From assembly GCA_019119595.1 (NCBI GenBank), contig DWWS01000013.1, positions 1 through 64,000 of the forward strand: a stretch of DNA of 64,000 nucleotides, written 5' to 3'. The stretch comes from Candidatus Eisenbergiella merdavium. Its GTDB lineage: Bacteria; Bacillota; Clostridia; Lachnospirales; Lachnospiraceae. Below the pieces are notes generated by a model. It saw only the letters and a list, made by a program, of their open reading frames with translations. It was not told where the DNA came from and did no database searches. Positions 53,638-61,986 of this stretch are shown here, piece by piece. Positions within the stretch are counted from its first letter, which is position 1; each line of letters opens with the position of its first letter. The position numbers and the translations under genes were made by a program.

Positions 53638-53832
53638 ATGGCAACTTCAAGCATCACGAAAAATTTTGTTATATCCGGCAGGAGGCAGGTTGAAATGTTT
53701 GCTGATGCGGTAGAAGCGTCAGCAAACGATCAGACGCCTCCGATAAAGGTCAATGCAACTTTTTTAACAGACCCAAAAGATATAGCGAAATTTATGGAGA
53801 AAAGGAAGAAAATGAATGCAGGAAACAAGTAA
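53638..53832 (+). CDS. Small protein paired with a GNAT enzyme (antitoxin-like)
   Basis: A 64-residue protein (ATSSITKNFVISGRRQVEMF at the start, PKDIAKFMEKRKKMNAGNK at the end) with no membrane segment. The N-terminal strand-helix pattern and basic C-terminus resemble small antitoxin-type proteins, but I cannot assign a DNA-binding fold. AAGGAGGTG precedes the ATG at 53638. It overlaps the next gene by 17 bases, the tight coupling expected for toxin-antitoxin pairs. Its composition is AT-rich compared with hemZ and hisS. Confidence 0.7.
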   Translation: MATSSITKNFVISGRRQVEMFADAVEASANDQTPPIKVNATFLTDPKDIAKFMEKRKKMNAGNK

Positions 53833-54430
53833 ATATACGGTTTTCAACATTCGTGAGTATTTGAACGGTCAGGATAACGGACTCGGAGAGGACGATTTGC
53901 TTCAGGTCCTTTCCGAGTTTTCGTGTGAAAAGAATCCGGATGTTGAGAAATTTGCAAAAGAGCAGTCAGTTGAATTTGCGAAAAAACAGCAGTCGGTCAC
54001 TTATCTGGTGTTTTCAACAGAAGATGCAGAGCTTGTCGGATATTTCGCAATAACCATAAAACCGATAACAATAGATGCAGAGCCATTCAGCAATACAGTA
54101 AAGAGAAAACTTGCCAGAGTAAGTGAATTGAGCGAACAGAATCATACATATAATCTGGCGGCTTATCTGATTGCACAGCTTGGGAAAAATTACCATAATG
54201 GTGCAAATGAGCATATTACGGGGGAGGAGCTTCTGGGACTGGCAATTAAGCAGGTGCAGCAGCTTCAGTATTTAGCCGGGGGCATGGTAGTTTTTTTAGA
54301 AACGTCCGATGAAGAAAAGCTTTTGTCTTTCTATAAGGATAAAGGCTTTCAGCAGTTTGACAGCAGATTATCGGAATCGGCGGGGCGTGAACCGCATGAG
54401 CTGATACAGCTCTTAAAAATCTTAAAGTAA
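53816..54430 (+). CDS. GNAT-family acetyltransferase
   Basis: A 204-residue protein with a GNAT-like core: TYLVFSTEDAELVGYFAITI (beta strands), then SELSEQNHTYNLAAYLIAQLGKNY with the acetyl-CoA-binding region around LLGLAIKQVQQLQYLAGGMV, and FLETSDEEKLLSFYKDKGFQQF typical of the GNAT C-terminal strand-helix. The N-terminal 55 residues are extra. Overlap with the preceding small gene suggests a type II toxin-like pair acting on aminoacyl-tRNA, as in TacAT/AtaT systems; this is inference. A terminator follows. Confidence 0.75.
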   Translation: MQETSKYTVFNIREYLNGQDNGLGEDDLLQVLSEFSCEKNPDVEKFAKEQSVEFAKKQQSVTYLVFSTEDAELVGYFAITIKPITIDAEPFSNTVKRKLARVSELSEQNHTYNLAAYLIAQLGKNYHNGANEHITGEELLGLAIKQVQQLQYLAGGMVVFLETSDEEKLLSFYKDKGFQQFDSRLSESAGREPHELIQLLKILK

Positions 54431-54437
54431 ACGGAAA

Positions 54438-54478
54438 GGCGTACGGAACCATTTTGAAATGATCCATACGTCTTTTTT
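54438..54478 (+). terminator. Terminator after the GNAT gene
   Basis: GGCGTACGGA (54438-54447) pairs with TCCATACGTC (54463-54472) with one mismatch and one G-U, followed by six T. Confidence 0.8.
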
Positions 54479-54601
54479 GTACGCAATCATGCGAAGGATA
54501 TGGTATCATGACTATAAAAATGATTCGAGATCATTGTAAGATTTCAGTTGAAAAGTTGTGTATACAGGTGAAAGGGTAAACAGGAAAGCGAGGGGAAGCT
54601 G

Positions 54602-55162
54602 ATGGATGATGCACAGATCGTACAGTTATACTGGGATAGAAATGAACATGCGCTTGCCGTTACTGCGGACAAATATGGAAGATACTGTGCCGCTATCGCC
54701 CAAAACATACTGGGTAACCATGAGGATGCGGAGGAATGTGTCAACGATACATACCTGAACGCATGGAACGCCATGCCGCCGCACAGGCCGGGTATTCTGT
54801 CTGCTTTCCTCGGAAAGATCACAAGAAACCTGTCATTGAACCGGTACAAATACACGACAGCCGGAAAACGGGGCGGAAGCAGGGCTCCGGCTGTTTTTGA
54901 TGAGATCGCAGAGCTGGTATCTGAAACGAACAGCGTGGAGCAGGAGATAGACCGCAGAGAACTGGTAAAGGCAATAGACACTTTTTTGGAAGGACTTTCC
55001 AGGGAGAAAAGAGATATTTTCGTTTGCCGGTACTGGTATTTTGACAGCATACCGGCTATTGCTTCCCGGTTTGGAATGACGGAGAACCATGTGTCCGTAA
55101 CTTTGAACCGGATTCGTTCCAAACTTCGTAAATATTTGACGGAAAAGGGGTTTGAACTATGA
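54602..55162 (+). CDS. ECF-type sigma factor
   Basis: A 186-residue sigma-70 family member with region 2 (residues 8-75: ALAVTADKYGRYCAAIAQNI, DAEECVNDTYLNAWNAMPPH) and region 4 (120-180: LSREKRDIFVCRYWYFDSIP, ASRFGMTENHVSVTLNRIRS), and no region 1 or 3, as in ECF factors. Its stop overlaps the next start by 4 bases (ATGA), so it is coupled to a membrane protein that probably restrains it. An inverted repeat AATGAT-tcgag-ATCATT lies about 65 bases upstream. Confidence 0.9.
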   Translation: MDDAQIVQLYWDRNEHALAVTADKYGRYCAAIAQNILGNHEDAEECVNDTYLNAWNAMPPHRPGILSAFLGKITRNLSLNRYKYTTAGKRGGSRAPAVFDEIAELVSETNSVEQEIDRRELVKAIDTFLEGLSREKRDIFVCRYWYFDSIPAIASRFGMTENHVSVTLNRIRSKLRKYLTEKGFEL

Positions 55163-56262
55163 AGAAAGAAGAATTCTGCGAGGCTCTCGGCGACATTAAC
55201 GAAAGGTATGTGGAGGAGGCCAGAGCAGGCCGAAAAGGCAAAAAGCCCGGATGGATAAAATGGGGGGCTATGGCGGCCTGCTTTGCGACTGTGACGGTTC
55301 TGGGCGCAGGCATGCTCCAGGGAGGATGGATCGGGGAAAAAACGGATACTGCTGCTTTGGACAATGGAGAAAAGATTGTTTTTGAAAAGTCGGAGGTTAC
55401 CGGCTCAAGCATTCACATGGATGGAATGGTGACAACAAGGCAGCTCACGGAGGAAGAAACTGCAGCCCTGTTCCCGGGCTTATCCGTTACAGCCGATGCG
55501 GTTTTCATGGCCGACAATATGGATACGGATGATCTGCAAAAACGGAGCGGTTGTGAGGAAAACACAGGTAATATAAAACTGATCGGTCTTGAGGGAAACA
55601 TAGGCAATATAAAAATGATCGTTACAACCTCAGACGTACCGTTGCTTGATACCGAGATTGTTGGAACCGAAGAATCTGCCGAAATAAACGGCGTTAACGT
55701 CGTCGCCGGATATTTTGTAACGGATCCGAACAGTAAAGGGGAACAAAACGCCGTTTACTATGCAGCCTTTGAAATCGGCGACTGCAAGGTATATCTTGAA
55801 AATGCCGGAACGAAGGAGGAGAGTGAAACAACCAAAAACCAGTTGGCAGAAGCGGTTCAAAAGCTGACAGAGAATGGGGAACCGGATTTCACTTCTGTAA
55901 TTGATAATGAAGCGGGTTCAGACCTTGCAACGGAACAGGTTCATACATTGCCCCGGACGGAAAAGCTGAGAGTTGAACTGGTTGCGTGGGGCGGAGATCA
56001 TTTCAAGGCGATCGTGGTTGACGCAGAAGAGAATAACATTTTTCCGGCTGGCGCTGAATTATCTGTCGTTTTCGACTATGAAACAGAAATCCTTTTGGAT
56101 GATGGGACTCTTATGGTATTTAACCCGGACGAGCCGGATACGGAGATAATAGGCTGGGAAGCGGGTACTGTGGTTTCCGTTGAGTTTTTACACTATGAGG
56201 AATACCGCGAGGGAGATCACTTTTACAATCAACTGGTTGCAAGCCATGTGGAAGCGGAATAA
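55159..56262 (+). CDS. Putative anti-sigma membrane protein 1
   Basis: A 367-residue single-pass protein: cytosolic N-terminus (KKEEFCEALGDINERYVEEA), Trp-containing juxtamembrane segment (KKPGWIKWGAMAACF), one helix (residues about 34-52), and a large external domain without known motif. It contains an internal repeat (NTGNIKLIGL, then NIGNIKMIVT). Start coupling to the sigma gene and the cytosolic domain suggest it holds the sigma factor inactive until an external signal arrives. The family is common in Lachnospiraceae, but function is inferred from layout. Confidence 0.75.
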   Translation: MKKEEFCEALGDINERYVEEARAGRKGKKPGWIKWGAMAACFATVTVLGAGMLQGGWIGEKTDTAALDNGEKIVFEKSEVTGSSIHMDGMVTTRQLTEEETAALFPGLSVTADAVFMADNMDTDDLQKRSGCEENTGNIKLIGLEGNIGNIKMIVTTSDVPLLDTEIVGTEESAEINGVNVVAGYFVTDPNSKGEQNAVYYAAFEIGDCKVYLENAGTKEESETTKNQLAEAVQKLTENGEPDFTSVIDNEAGSDLATEQVHTLPRTEKLRVELVAWGGDHFKAIVVDAEENNIFPAGAELSVVFDYETEILLDDGTLMVFNPDEPDTEIIGWEAGTVVSVEFLHYEEYREGDHFYNQLVASHVEAE

Positions 56263-56296
56263 ACGGAAGCAGCTTTTGGAGAGAGGGTAACTTATT

Positions 56297-57385
56297 ATGA
56301 AAGAAGAACGGATCTTACATGTTCTCGGAAAGGTGGACGAGAAGGATATCAGGGAAGCGGATCCCGAAGAAAAGATCCGGCGTAAAAAGCCGGCCTGGAA
56401 ACGGTGGACGGCAATGGCGGCCTGCGTCTGTATCGTCGCAGCGGTATGCTTCAGCCTGTTTTCGTCCCGCAGCGGTATGGCCGTTTCCGCCTGTGCCTGC
56501 GGCACAGATGAGGAAATTACGGCGGCTGGCGTTGTGATGAACACGGGAACCATCAGCGATACCGGAGAAATGACGGGACATCCCCTGATGTTCTATCTTA
56601 TCGGAAAGGATATCGAGACGGTTCGTTTCTCCTGCAAAAATCAGCAGATCAATTTTATGGACTGGACTGAAAAACGGGACGAGTATGGAAGCGCACAGAA
56701 TTTTACCGTTGCCTATGGTGGGGATGCCGGTGAATATTATTATTTAACGATTGACTGGGTTCCTGATACTCTTATCCGCGAACTGACTGATGACCCGGAT
56801 AGTAAGATCGCCACCTTGCCGGAAGAAATGCGCCAGGATATCATCGTGATGGAAATTACCTTTGAAAGCGGGAAAACCGCAACCAAAGCGATCACCATTT
56901 CTCTGCTGGACGACGGAACATTTTATGCCGCATTTGATGACTATGAGATCAGCGAAAGCGATGATTTTATAAAGCGTCCTGACAGCGCGGCAATATCCCG
57001 TGATGCTCTTTATTCTCAAGAAAATAGTCTTATTGAGGATAATTCTGTTAAGGAAGAGGAACAGGGGGATTCCATCCGGATGGTCATGGTAAACGGAGAA
57101 TTATATCTTGATACAGGACACGAAAGCGCGGTAACAATACGCTGTGGAATGCTGGATGGGCAGATCACATCCACAGTAAGTGGTACGGAAAGACCAACGG
57201 AAAACGATCAGTCAAACTTCGGAAGCGGCTATGGTTACCAGTATGGTTCCCGGGAAGGCATGATCGAAATTAACATGGATGATAAATGGCTGGTTTTTGC
57301 AACGGAAAAAGTCCTGGCAGGCAGTCAGCTTATGGCTGAATCGGCTGAGGAGCTTCCGCCTGAATCTGAAGAGGAGCGAAAATGA
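56297..57385 (+). CDS. Putative anti-sigma membrane protein 2
   Basis: A 362-residue single-pass protein whose N-terminus resembles its neighbour: KEERILHVLGKVDEKDIREA, KKPAWKRWTAMAACVCI, helix at about residues 40-58, then an external domain rich in Asp/Glu/Tyr. The two proteins differ completely after the helix. Together they form tandem paralogues behind one sigma factor, perhaps sensing different signals. Its stop overlaps the methyltransferase start (ATGA). Confidence 0.72.
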   Translation: MKEERILHVLGKVDEKDIREADPEEKIRRKKPAWKRWTAMAACVCIVAAVCFSLFSSRSGMAVSACACGTDEEITAAGVVMNTGTISDTGEMTGHPLMFYLIGKDIETVRFSCKNQQINFMDWTEKRDEYGSAQNFTVAYGGDAGEYYYLTIDWVPDTLIRELTDDPDSKIATLPEEMRQDIIVMEITFESGKTATKAITISLLDDGTFYAAFDDYEISESDDFIKRPDSAAISRDALYSQENSLIEDNSVKEEEQGDSIRMVMVNGELYLDTGHESAVTIRCGMLDGQITSTVSGTERPTENDQSNFGSGYGYQYGSREGMIEINMDDKWLVFATEKVLAGSQLMAESAEELPPESEEERK

Positions 57386-58038
57386 AAAATCCGTGGGAAG
57401 AAATTTCATTGACTGATTATGAAAATCATATGAAGCTTGATTCTGTTATGCAGTTACAGGCTATGAATGAATTGATGAAAAATCAATTTAATGCTTATCC
57501 TGTTTCCAGTGTAGCCGTTTTTGGGGTCGCGGGCGGAAATGGTCTTGAGTATATCCCAAAAGACAAGTTTAAAAAAGTATATGGGATTGACATCAATTCT
57601 GATTACCTGAAAGAAGTAAATAAAAGATATTCTGAGCTGGACGAAATTTTGGAATGCCTATGTATTGACTTGATAAATGAAACGGACAAATTGCCAGAGG
57701 CAGATATGGTTGTTGCTAATTTGATAGTTGAATATATCGGGTATGAGTGTTTTCAAAAGGCAATAAGACAGGTGAGCCCGAAATATGTTTCCTGTATTAT
57801 TCAAATCAACACAGAGGGAAATTGGGTGTCGGATTCCCCTTATTTGCACATATTTGATGGATTGGAACAAATACATCATCAAATGGAAGAACAGACATTA
57901 GAAAAAGAAATGCTTGAAATTGGTTATCATGTAATCAATACATTGGAACATCTTTTACCGAATGGGAAAAAATTTATACAGTTAGATTTTGAAAGATATT
58001 TGCGCTCTACGAAATATGGAGGCCGCCATGTATTATGA
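57382..58038 (+). CDS. Class I SAM-dependent methyltransferase
   Basis: A 218-residue enzyme with motif I SVAVFGVAGGNGLEYIP (residues about 43-58), acidic motif II VYGIDINSDYLKEVNKRYSE, and motif IV-like ADMVVANLIVEYIGYECF. It lacks a recognisable substrate domain. It is coupled to the second anti-sigma-like gene and is clearly more AT-rich than hisS. A target cannot be named; it may be a passenger or an effector of the sigma regulon. Confidence 0.82.
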   Translation: MKNPWEEISLTDYENHMKLDSVMQLQAMNELMKNQFNAYPVSSVAVFGVAGGNGLEYIPKDKFKKVYGIDINSDYLKEVNKRYSELDEILECLCIDLINETDKLPEADMVVANLIVEYIGYECFQKAIRQVSPKYVSCIIQINTEGNWVSDSPYLHIFDGLEQIHHQMEEQTLEKEMLEIGYHVINTLEHLLPNGKKFIQLDFERYLRSTKYGGRHVL

Positions 58039-58058
58039 GAGAACAATCCAATCGGTGA

Positions 58059-58172
58059 CAAAAAATCAACGAACCCTTTCCGGTATTGATCGGAACGGGA
58101 ACCGTGATCTGTATGCCTGCCGATCTGCTTCCCGTTGATAAGAAAAACTGGTACGTTCCAGCCTGGCTGATC
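58059..58172 (+). pseudogene. Possible gene remnant left of hisS
   Basis: A 38-codon stretch between two stop codons reads like the C-terminus of a real protein (FPVLIGTGTVICMPADLL, then PVDKKNWYVPAWLI) but has no start or ribosome-binding site. It may be debris from insertion or deletion at the right edge of the island. It could also be chance. Confidence 0.25.
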
Positions 58173-58203
58173 TGAAGGAAAAGTAAATAAACCCATCTCC
58201 CCC

Positions 58204-58232
58204 TTGCGGGAACCGGAAAAAAAGTGTAAAAT
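58204..58232 (+). promoter_or_regulatory. Promoter of hisS-aspS
   Basis: TTGCGG (58204-58209), 17-base spacer, TAAAAT (58227-58232), about 48 bases before hisS. The leader is too short for a T-box. Confidence 0.75.
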
Positions 58233-58280
58233 CGGTACAGAATTTTGAATATATGATCGCAGAGAAGAAAGGAACGAGCC

Positions 58281-59540
58281 ATGGCACTCAGCAAAAAGCC
58301 GGTCACCGGCATGAAAGATATTCTTCCCGCGGAAATGGAGATCCGGGATTATTGCATCGGCGTGATCAAGGATACCTACGCGAAATTTGGATTTACCTCC
58401 ATAGAGACTCCCGCTGTGGAGAACATCGCCAACCTGACGAGCAGGCAGGGAGGCGACAATGAAAAGCTGATCTTCAAGATCATGAAAAGAGGGGAAAAGC
58501 TGAATCTGGAAACGGCGAAGTCGGAGGCCGATCTGGCGGACGGCGGGCTCAGGTACGATCTGACCGTGCCGCTTTGCCGTTTCTATTCCAACAACGCGAA
58601 CAATCTCCCCACCCCCTTTAAGGCGCTGCAGATGGGAAGCGTCTGGCGCGCGGACAGACCGCAGAGGGGCAGATACCGCCAGTTCATGCAGTGCGACATC
58701 GACATCCTGGGCGAGCCCTCCAACCTGGCGGAGATTGAGCTGATCCTCGCCACCACCACCACCCTGGGAAGGATTGGATTCAAAAATTTCCAGATCCGCA
58801 TCAACGACCGCAGGATCCTGAAGGCGATGGCCGCTTTCTGCGGATTTCCGGAGGAAAGCTTCGATACGGTTTTCATCATTCTGGACAAGATGGACAAGAT
58901 CGGCCGGGACGGCGTGGCGCAGGAGCTGAAGGATGCGGGCTTCGATCCGGACGGCGTGGAAAAATATCTTTCCCTGTTCGAGCAGCTTGAGAAGGAAACG
59001 AACGGACTTGGCTGGCTGAAGGAAACGCTCTCCGGCGTGCTGGAGGACGGTGTGGCCGGAAATCTGCAGGAGATCGTGGAGAGCGTGACGCAGACCAGGA
59101 CCGCTGATTTTGCAATGGTATTCGATCCCACGCTGGTGCGGGGCATGTCCTATTATACGGGGCCCATTTTTGAAATCTCGATTCCCGAATTCGGCGGAAG
59201 CTGCGGAGGCGGCGGAAGATACGATAAGATGGTGGGAAAATTCACCGGAAACGATGTGCCGGCCTGCGGCTTTTCCATCGGTTTTGAACGGATCATCCTG
59301 CTTCTGATGGAAAGCGGCTTCCAGATTCCTAACCGCCCGAAGAAAAAGGTGTTCCTGATCGAAAAGGGCGTGAGCGGCAAAGCGCTTGCGGACTGCATTG
59401 CTCTGGCCCAGAAGGAACGGGAGAACGGAACCCGGGTGCTGGTTGCGAGGATGAATAAAAACAAGAAATTCCAGAAGGAGCAGCTCATGAAGGAGGGCTG
59501 GGAGGAATTTCAGGAATTTTATAAAGAACCGCTGAAATAG
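58281..59540 (+). CDS. hisS: Histidyl-tRNA synthetase
   Basis: Charges tRNA-His. The 419-residue class II enzyme has KPVTGMKDILPAEMEIRDYC (start), motif 2 SVWRADRPQRGRYRQFMQCD, the histidine-A region LVRGMSYYTGPIFEI and motif 3 ACGFSIGFERI; the C-terminal anticodon domain is shortened (about 80 residues). It starts the hisS-aspS operon with its own promoter, 10 bases upstream of aspS. Confidence 0.96.
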   Translation: MALSKKPVTGMKDILPAEMEIRDYCIGVIKDTYAKFGFTSIETPAVENIANLTSRQGGDNEKLIFKIMKRGEKLNLETAKSEADLADGGLRYDLTVPLCRFYSNNANNLPTPFKALQMGSVWRADRPQRGRYRQFMQCDIDILGEPSNLAEIELILATTTTLGRIGFKNFQIRINDRRILKAMAAFCGFPEESFDTVFIILDKMDKIGRDGVAQELKDAGFDPDGVEKYLSLFEQLEKETNGLGWLKETLSGVLEDGVAGNLQEIVESVTQTRTADFAMVFDPTLVRGMSYYTGPIFEISIPEFGGSCGGGGRYDKMVGKFTGNDVPACGFSIGFERIILLLMESGFQIPNRPKKKVFLIEKGVSGKALADCIALAQKERENGTRVLVARMNKNKKFQKEQLMKEGWEEFQEFYKEPLK

Positions 59541-59549
59541 GAGGACATT

Positions 59550-61382
59550 ATGGCTGAATCAATGAAGGGCCTGAAGAGGACCCACAGATGCGGGGAGCTT
59601 TCCGCCGCCAACGTGGGAGAAACCGTCACCGTCATGGGATGGGTGGCAAAACAGAGAAATAAGGGCGGCATCGTTTTTGTGGATTTAAGAGACCGTTCCG
59701 GCATCCTGCAGATCATTTTTGAGGAAGGAGACGTGGGAGAGGAGGGCTTTGCCAAGGCCGGAAGGCTGCGCAGCGAATATGTTGCCGCCGTGACCGGGCG
59801 GGTGGAAAGACGCTCCGGCGCGGTCAATGAAAATCTCGCGACGGGCGAGATCGAGGTGCGCGCCCAGTCTGTGCGTATCCTTTCCGAGGCGCTCACGCCG
59901 CCCTTCCCCATTGAGGAGGACTCCAAAACCAAGGAGGAGCTCCGCCTGAAGTACCGTTATCTTGACTTAAGAAGGCCGGATCTGCAGAAAAAGATCATGC
60001 TCAGAAGCCGGATCACCATGGCGATCCGGGAGTACATGACGAAGGAGGGCTTCCTGGAGATCGAGACGCCCATGCTCACCAAGTCCACGCCTGAGGGCGC
60101 GAGGGATTATCTGGTGCCGAGTCGTGTGCATCCGGGAATGTTTTACGCCCTGCCTCAGTCTCCGCAGATCTTCAAGCAGCTTCTGATGTGCTCCGGCTAT
60201 GACCGGTATTTCCAGATCGCCAGATGTTTCCGGGACGAGGATCTGCGTGCGGACCGTCAGCCGGAATTTACCCAGGTGGATATGGAGTTGTCCTTCGTGG
60301 ATGTGGACGACGTGATCGAGGTCAATGAAAAGCTGATCCAGTATATCTGTAAGGAAGCCATCGGCCTGGACGTGCAGCTTCCCATCCGCCGGATGCCCTG
60401 GATCGAGGCCATGAACCGCTTCGGTTCCGACAAGCCGGACACCCGTTTCGGGCTGGAGCTGCAGGATGTGTCCGACGTGGTGAAGGGCTGCGGCTTCGGT
60501 GTGTTCACCTCCGCCCTTGAGGCAGGCGGCTCCGTGCGCGGCATCAACGTGAAGGGACAGGCCGGTATGCCGAGAAAGAAGATCGACGCCCTGGTGGAAT
60601 TTGCCAAAGGCTACGGCGCGAAGGGCCTGGCCTGGCTGAGCGTGCAGCCTGACGGAAGCTATAAATCCTCTTTTGCAAAATTTATGACGGAGGAGGAGTT
60701 GGGCGCGCTTGTGGCGGCCATGGGAGGAGAAAAGGGAGACCTGCTCCTTTTTGCCGCGGATAAGAACAGCGTGGTATACAACGTTCTGGGCGGCCTGCGT
60801 CTTGAGCTTGGAAAACAGCTCGGACTGATCGATGAAAACCGCTTCGATTTCCTCTGGGTGACGGAATTCCCGCTCTTCGAGTGGAGCGAGGAGGAGAACC
60901 GCTACATGGCCATGCATCATCCCTTCACCATGCCTGTGGAGGAGGATCTGGACATGCTGGAAACCGATCCGGGCAGGGTGCGCGCAAAGGCTTACGACAT
61001 CGTATTAAACGGCACGGAGCTGGGCGGCGGCAGCGTCAGGATTTCCGACGAGAGCATTCAGGAGCGGATGTTCACGGCGCTGGGCTTTACGAAGGAAAGC
61101 GCCCATGAGCGCTTCGGCTTCCTGCTTGACGCCTTCAAATACGGCGTTCCTCCGCATGCCGGACTGGCATACGGCCTGGACCGTCTGGTAATGCTTCTGA
61201 CCGGAGCGGACAGCATCCGCGAGGTCATCGCCTTCCCGAAGGTGAAGGACGCCTCCTGTCTGATGACGGAAGCGCCGAACGTGGTGGATGAAAAGCAGCT
61301 TACGGAGCTTGGGATCGCCATTGCGGTGCAGGAGGAACAGGCCGCTGGTGAAAAGCCTGCCGGGGAAAAGGCCGAAGAATAG
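59550..61382 (+). CDS. aspS: Aspartyl-tRNA synthetase
   Basis: Charges tRNA-Asp. The 610-residue bacterial-type class II enzyme has an OB anticodon domain (VTVMGWVAKQRNKGGIVFVD), motif 1, motif 2 (FQIARCFRDEDLRADRQPEF), the bacterial insertion domain GAD (residues about 290-420) and motif 3 (GLAYGLDRLVMLLTGADSIR). A Glu/Ala-rich tail follows the fold. GGAGG precedes the start. A hairpin ends the unit at 61441-61471. Confidence 0.97.
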   Translation: MAESMKGLKRTHRCGELSAANVGETVTVMGWVAKQRNKGGIVFVDLRDRSGILQIIFEEGDVGEEGFAKAGRLRSEYVAAVTGRVERRSGAVNENLATGEIEVRAQSVRILSEALTPPFPIEEDSKTKEELRLKYRYLDLRRPDLQKKIMLRSRITMAIREYMTKEGFLEIETPMLTKSTPEGARDYLVPSRVHPGMFYALPQSPQIFKQLLMCSGYDRYFQIARCFRDEDLRADRQPEFTQVDMELSFVDVDDVIEVNEKLIQYICKEAIGLDVQLPIRRMPWIEAMNRFGSDKPDTRFGLELQDVSDVVKGCGFGVFTSALEAGGSVRGINVKGQAGMPRKKIDALVEFAKGYGAKGLAWLSVQPDGSYKSSFAKFMTEEELGALVAAMGGEKGDLLLFAADKNSVVYNVLGGLRLELGKQLGLIDENRFDFLWVTEFPLFEWSEEENRYMAMHHPFTMPVEEDLDMLETDPGRVRAKAYDIVLNGTELGGGSVRISDESIQERMFTALGFTKESAHERFGFLLDAFKYGVPPHAGLAYGLDRLVMLLTGADSIREVIAFPKVKDASCLMTEAPNVVDEKQLTELGIAIAVQEEQAAGEKPAGEKAEE

Positions 61383-61440
61383 TCCACCGGGAGACAGCCC
61401 GCACAGGAACAGGAATAAAGAGAAAGAATGGAAGCACTGC

Positions 61441-61471
61441 AGAAAAGACCGGATTTTTTCCGGCCTTTTCT
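61441..61471 (+). terminator. Hairpin after aspS
   Basis: AGAAAAG-a-CCGG / CCGG-c-CTTTTCT with a loop of ATTTTTT; one A-C mismatch. It is symmetric enough to act in both directions, but no T-run follows outside the stem. Confidence 0.55.
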
Positions 61472-61473
61472 GT

Positions 61474-61948
61474 ATGAAAAAAAAGAGAGCGGAGGGAAAC
61501 ACCAGAACGACAGCGGTATTTTTCATCAAATATCTGCGCACGCTGGGATTTGACGCGGCAAACGACATTTTTGCCGAAAATGCGTGGTATTTTCGGAATG
61601 CCCTTGTCAGGGCAAACTATAATGACCTGAAAAACGGTATTCATGAGACGACGGAGTTCCTTGAGCTGTTCCTCCGTAATCTTCTTATGGACGAAAACCA
61701 TCCGCTTTATAACCGGACATTGACACTCTGAAAGCGGATATTGAAAATGATTTTCAGCCCAAAACGGCAGGCCATATTTTAAAGCTGCGGGAAGCGTTTC
61801 CGGGGCAAATGATCTTTGGACGGTCGGATGTGATGAAGGTGATCGGTATCAGGTCATCCAGAGCATCCGACCTCTTAAAAGATATGGCAGAGCATGGAAT
61901 CATTGAGCCGGTCTGCGGACACGGAAAAGGCAAATACCGGTTCTGCTG
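61474..61948 (+). pseudogene. Fic-family gene remnant
   Basis: The first frame (61474-61731) begins inside the Fic catalytic motif as AEGNTRTTAVFFIKYLRTLG; the preceding HPF part and N-terminal half are absent. It continues FRNALVRANYNDLKNGIHET and LELFLRNLLMDENHPLYNR. After a frameshift near 61729 the sequence resumes as AGHILKLREAFPGQM and a winged-helix end (SDVMKVIGIRSSRASDLLKD) stopping at 61948. So it is 5'-truncated and frameshifted. Fic enzymes transfer AMP to proteins and are often toxins; this copy cannot be active. Confidence 0.75.
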
Positions 61949-61986
61949 ACGGCAGACTGAGGCGCTGTGATTTCGGAATCGCTCTG

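Noticed and set aside
58204..58280. T-box riboswitch upstream of hisS
   Set aside because: The promoter is only about 48 bases from the start codon, far too close for a T-box. The same applies to pheA.
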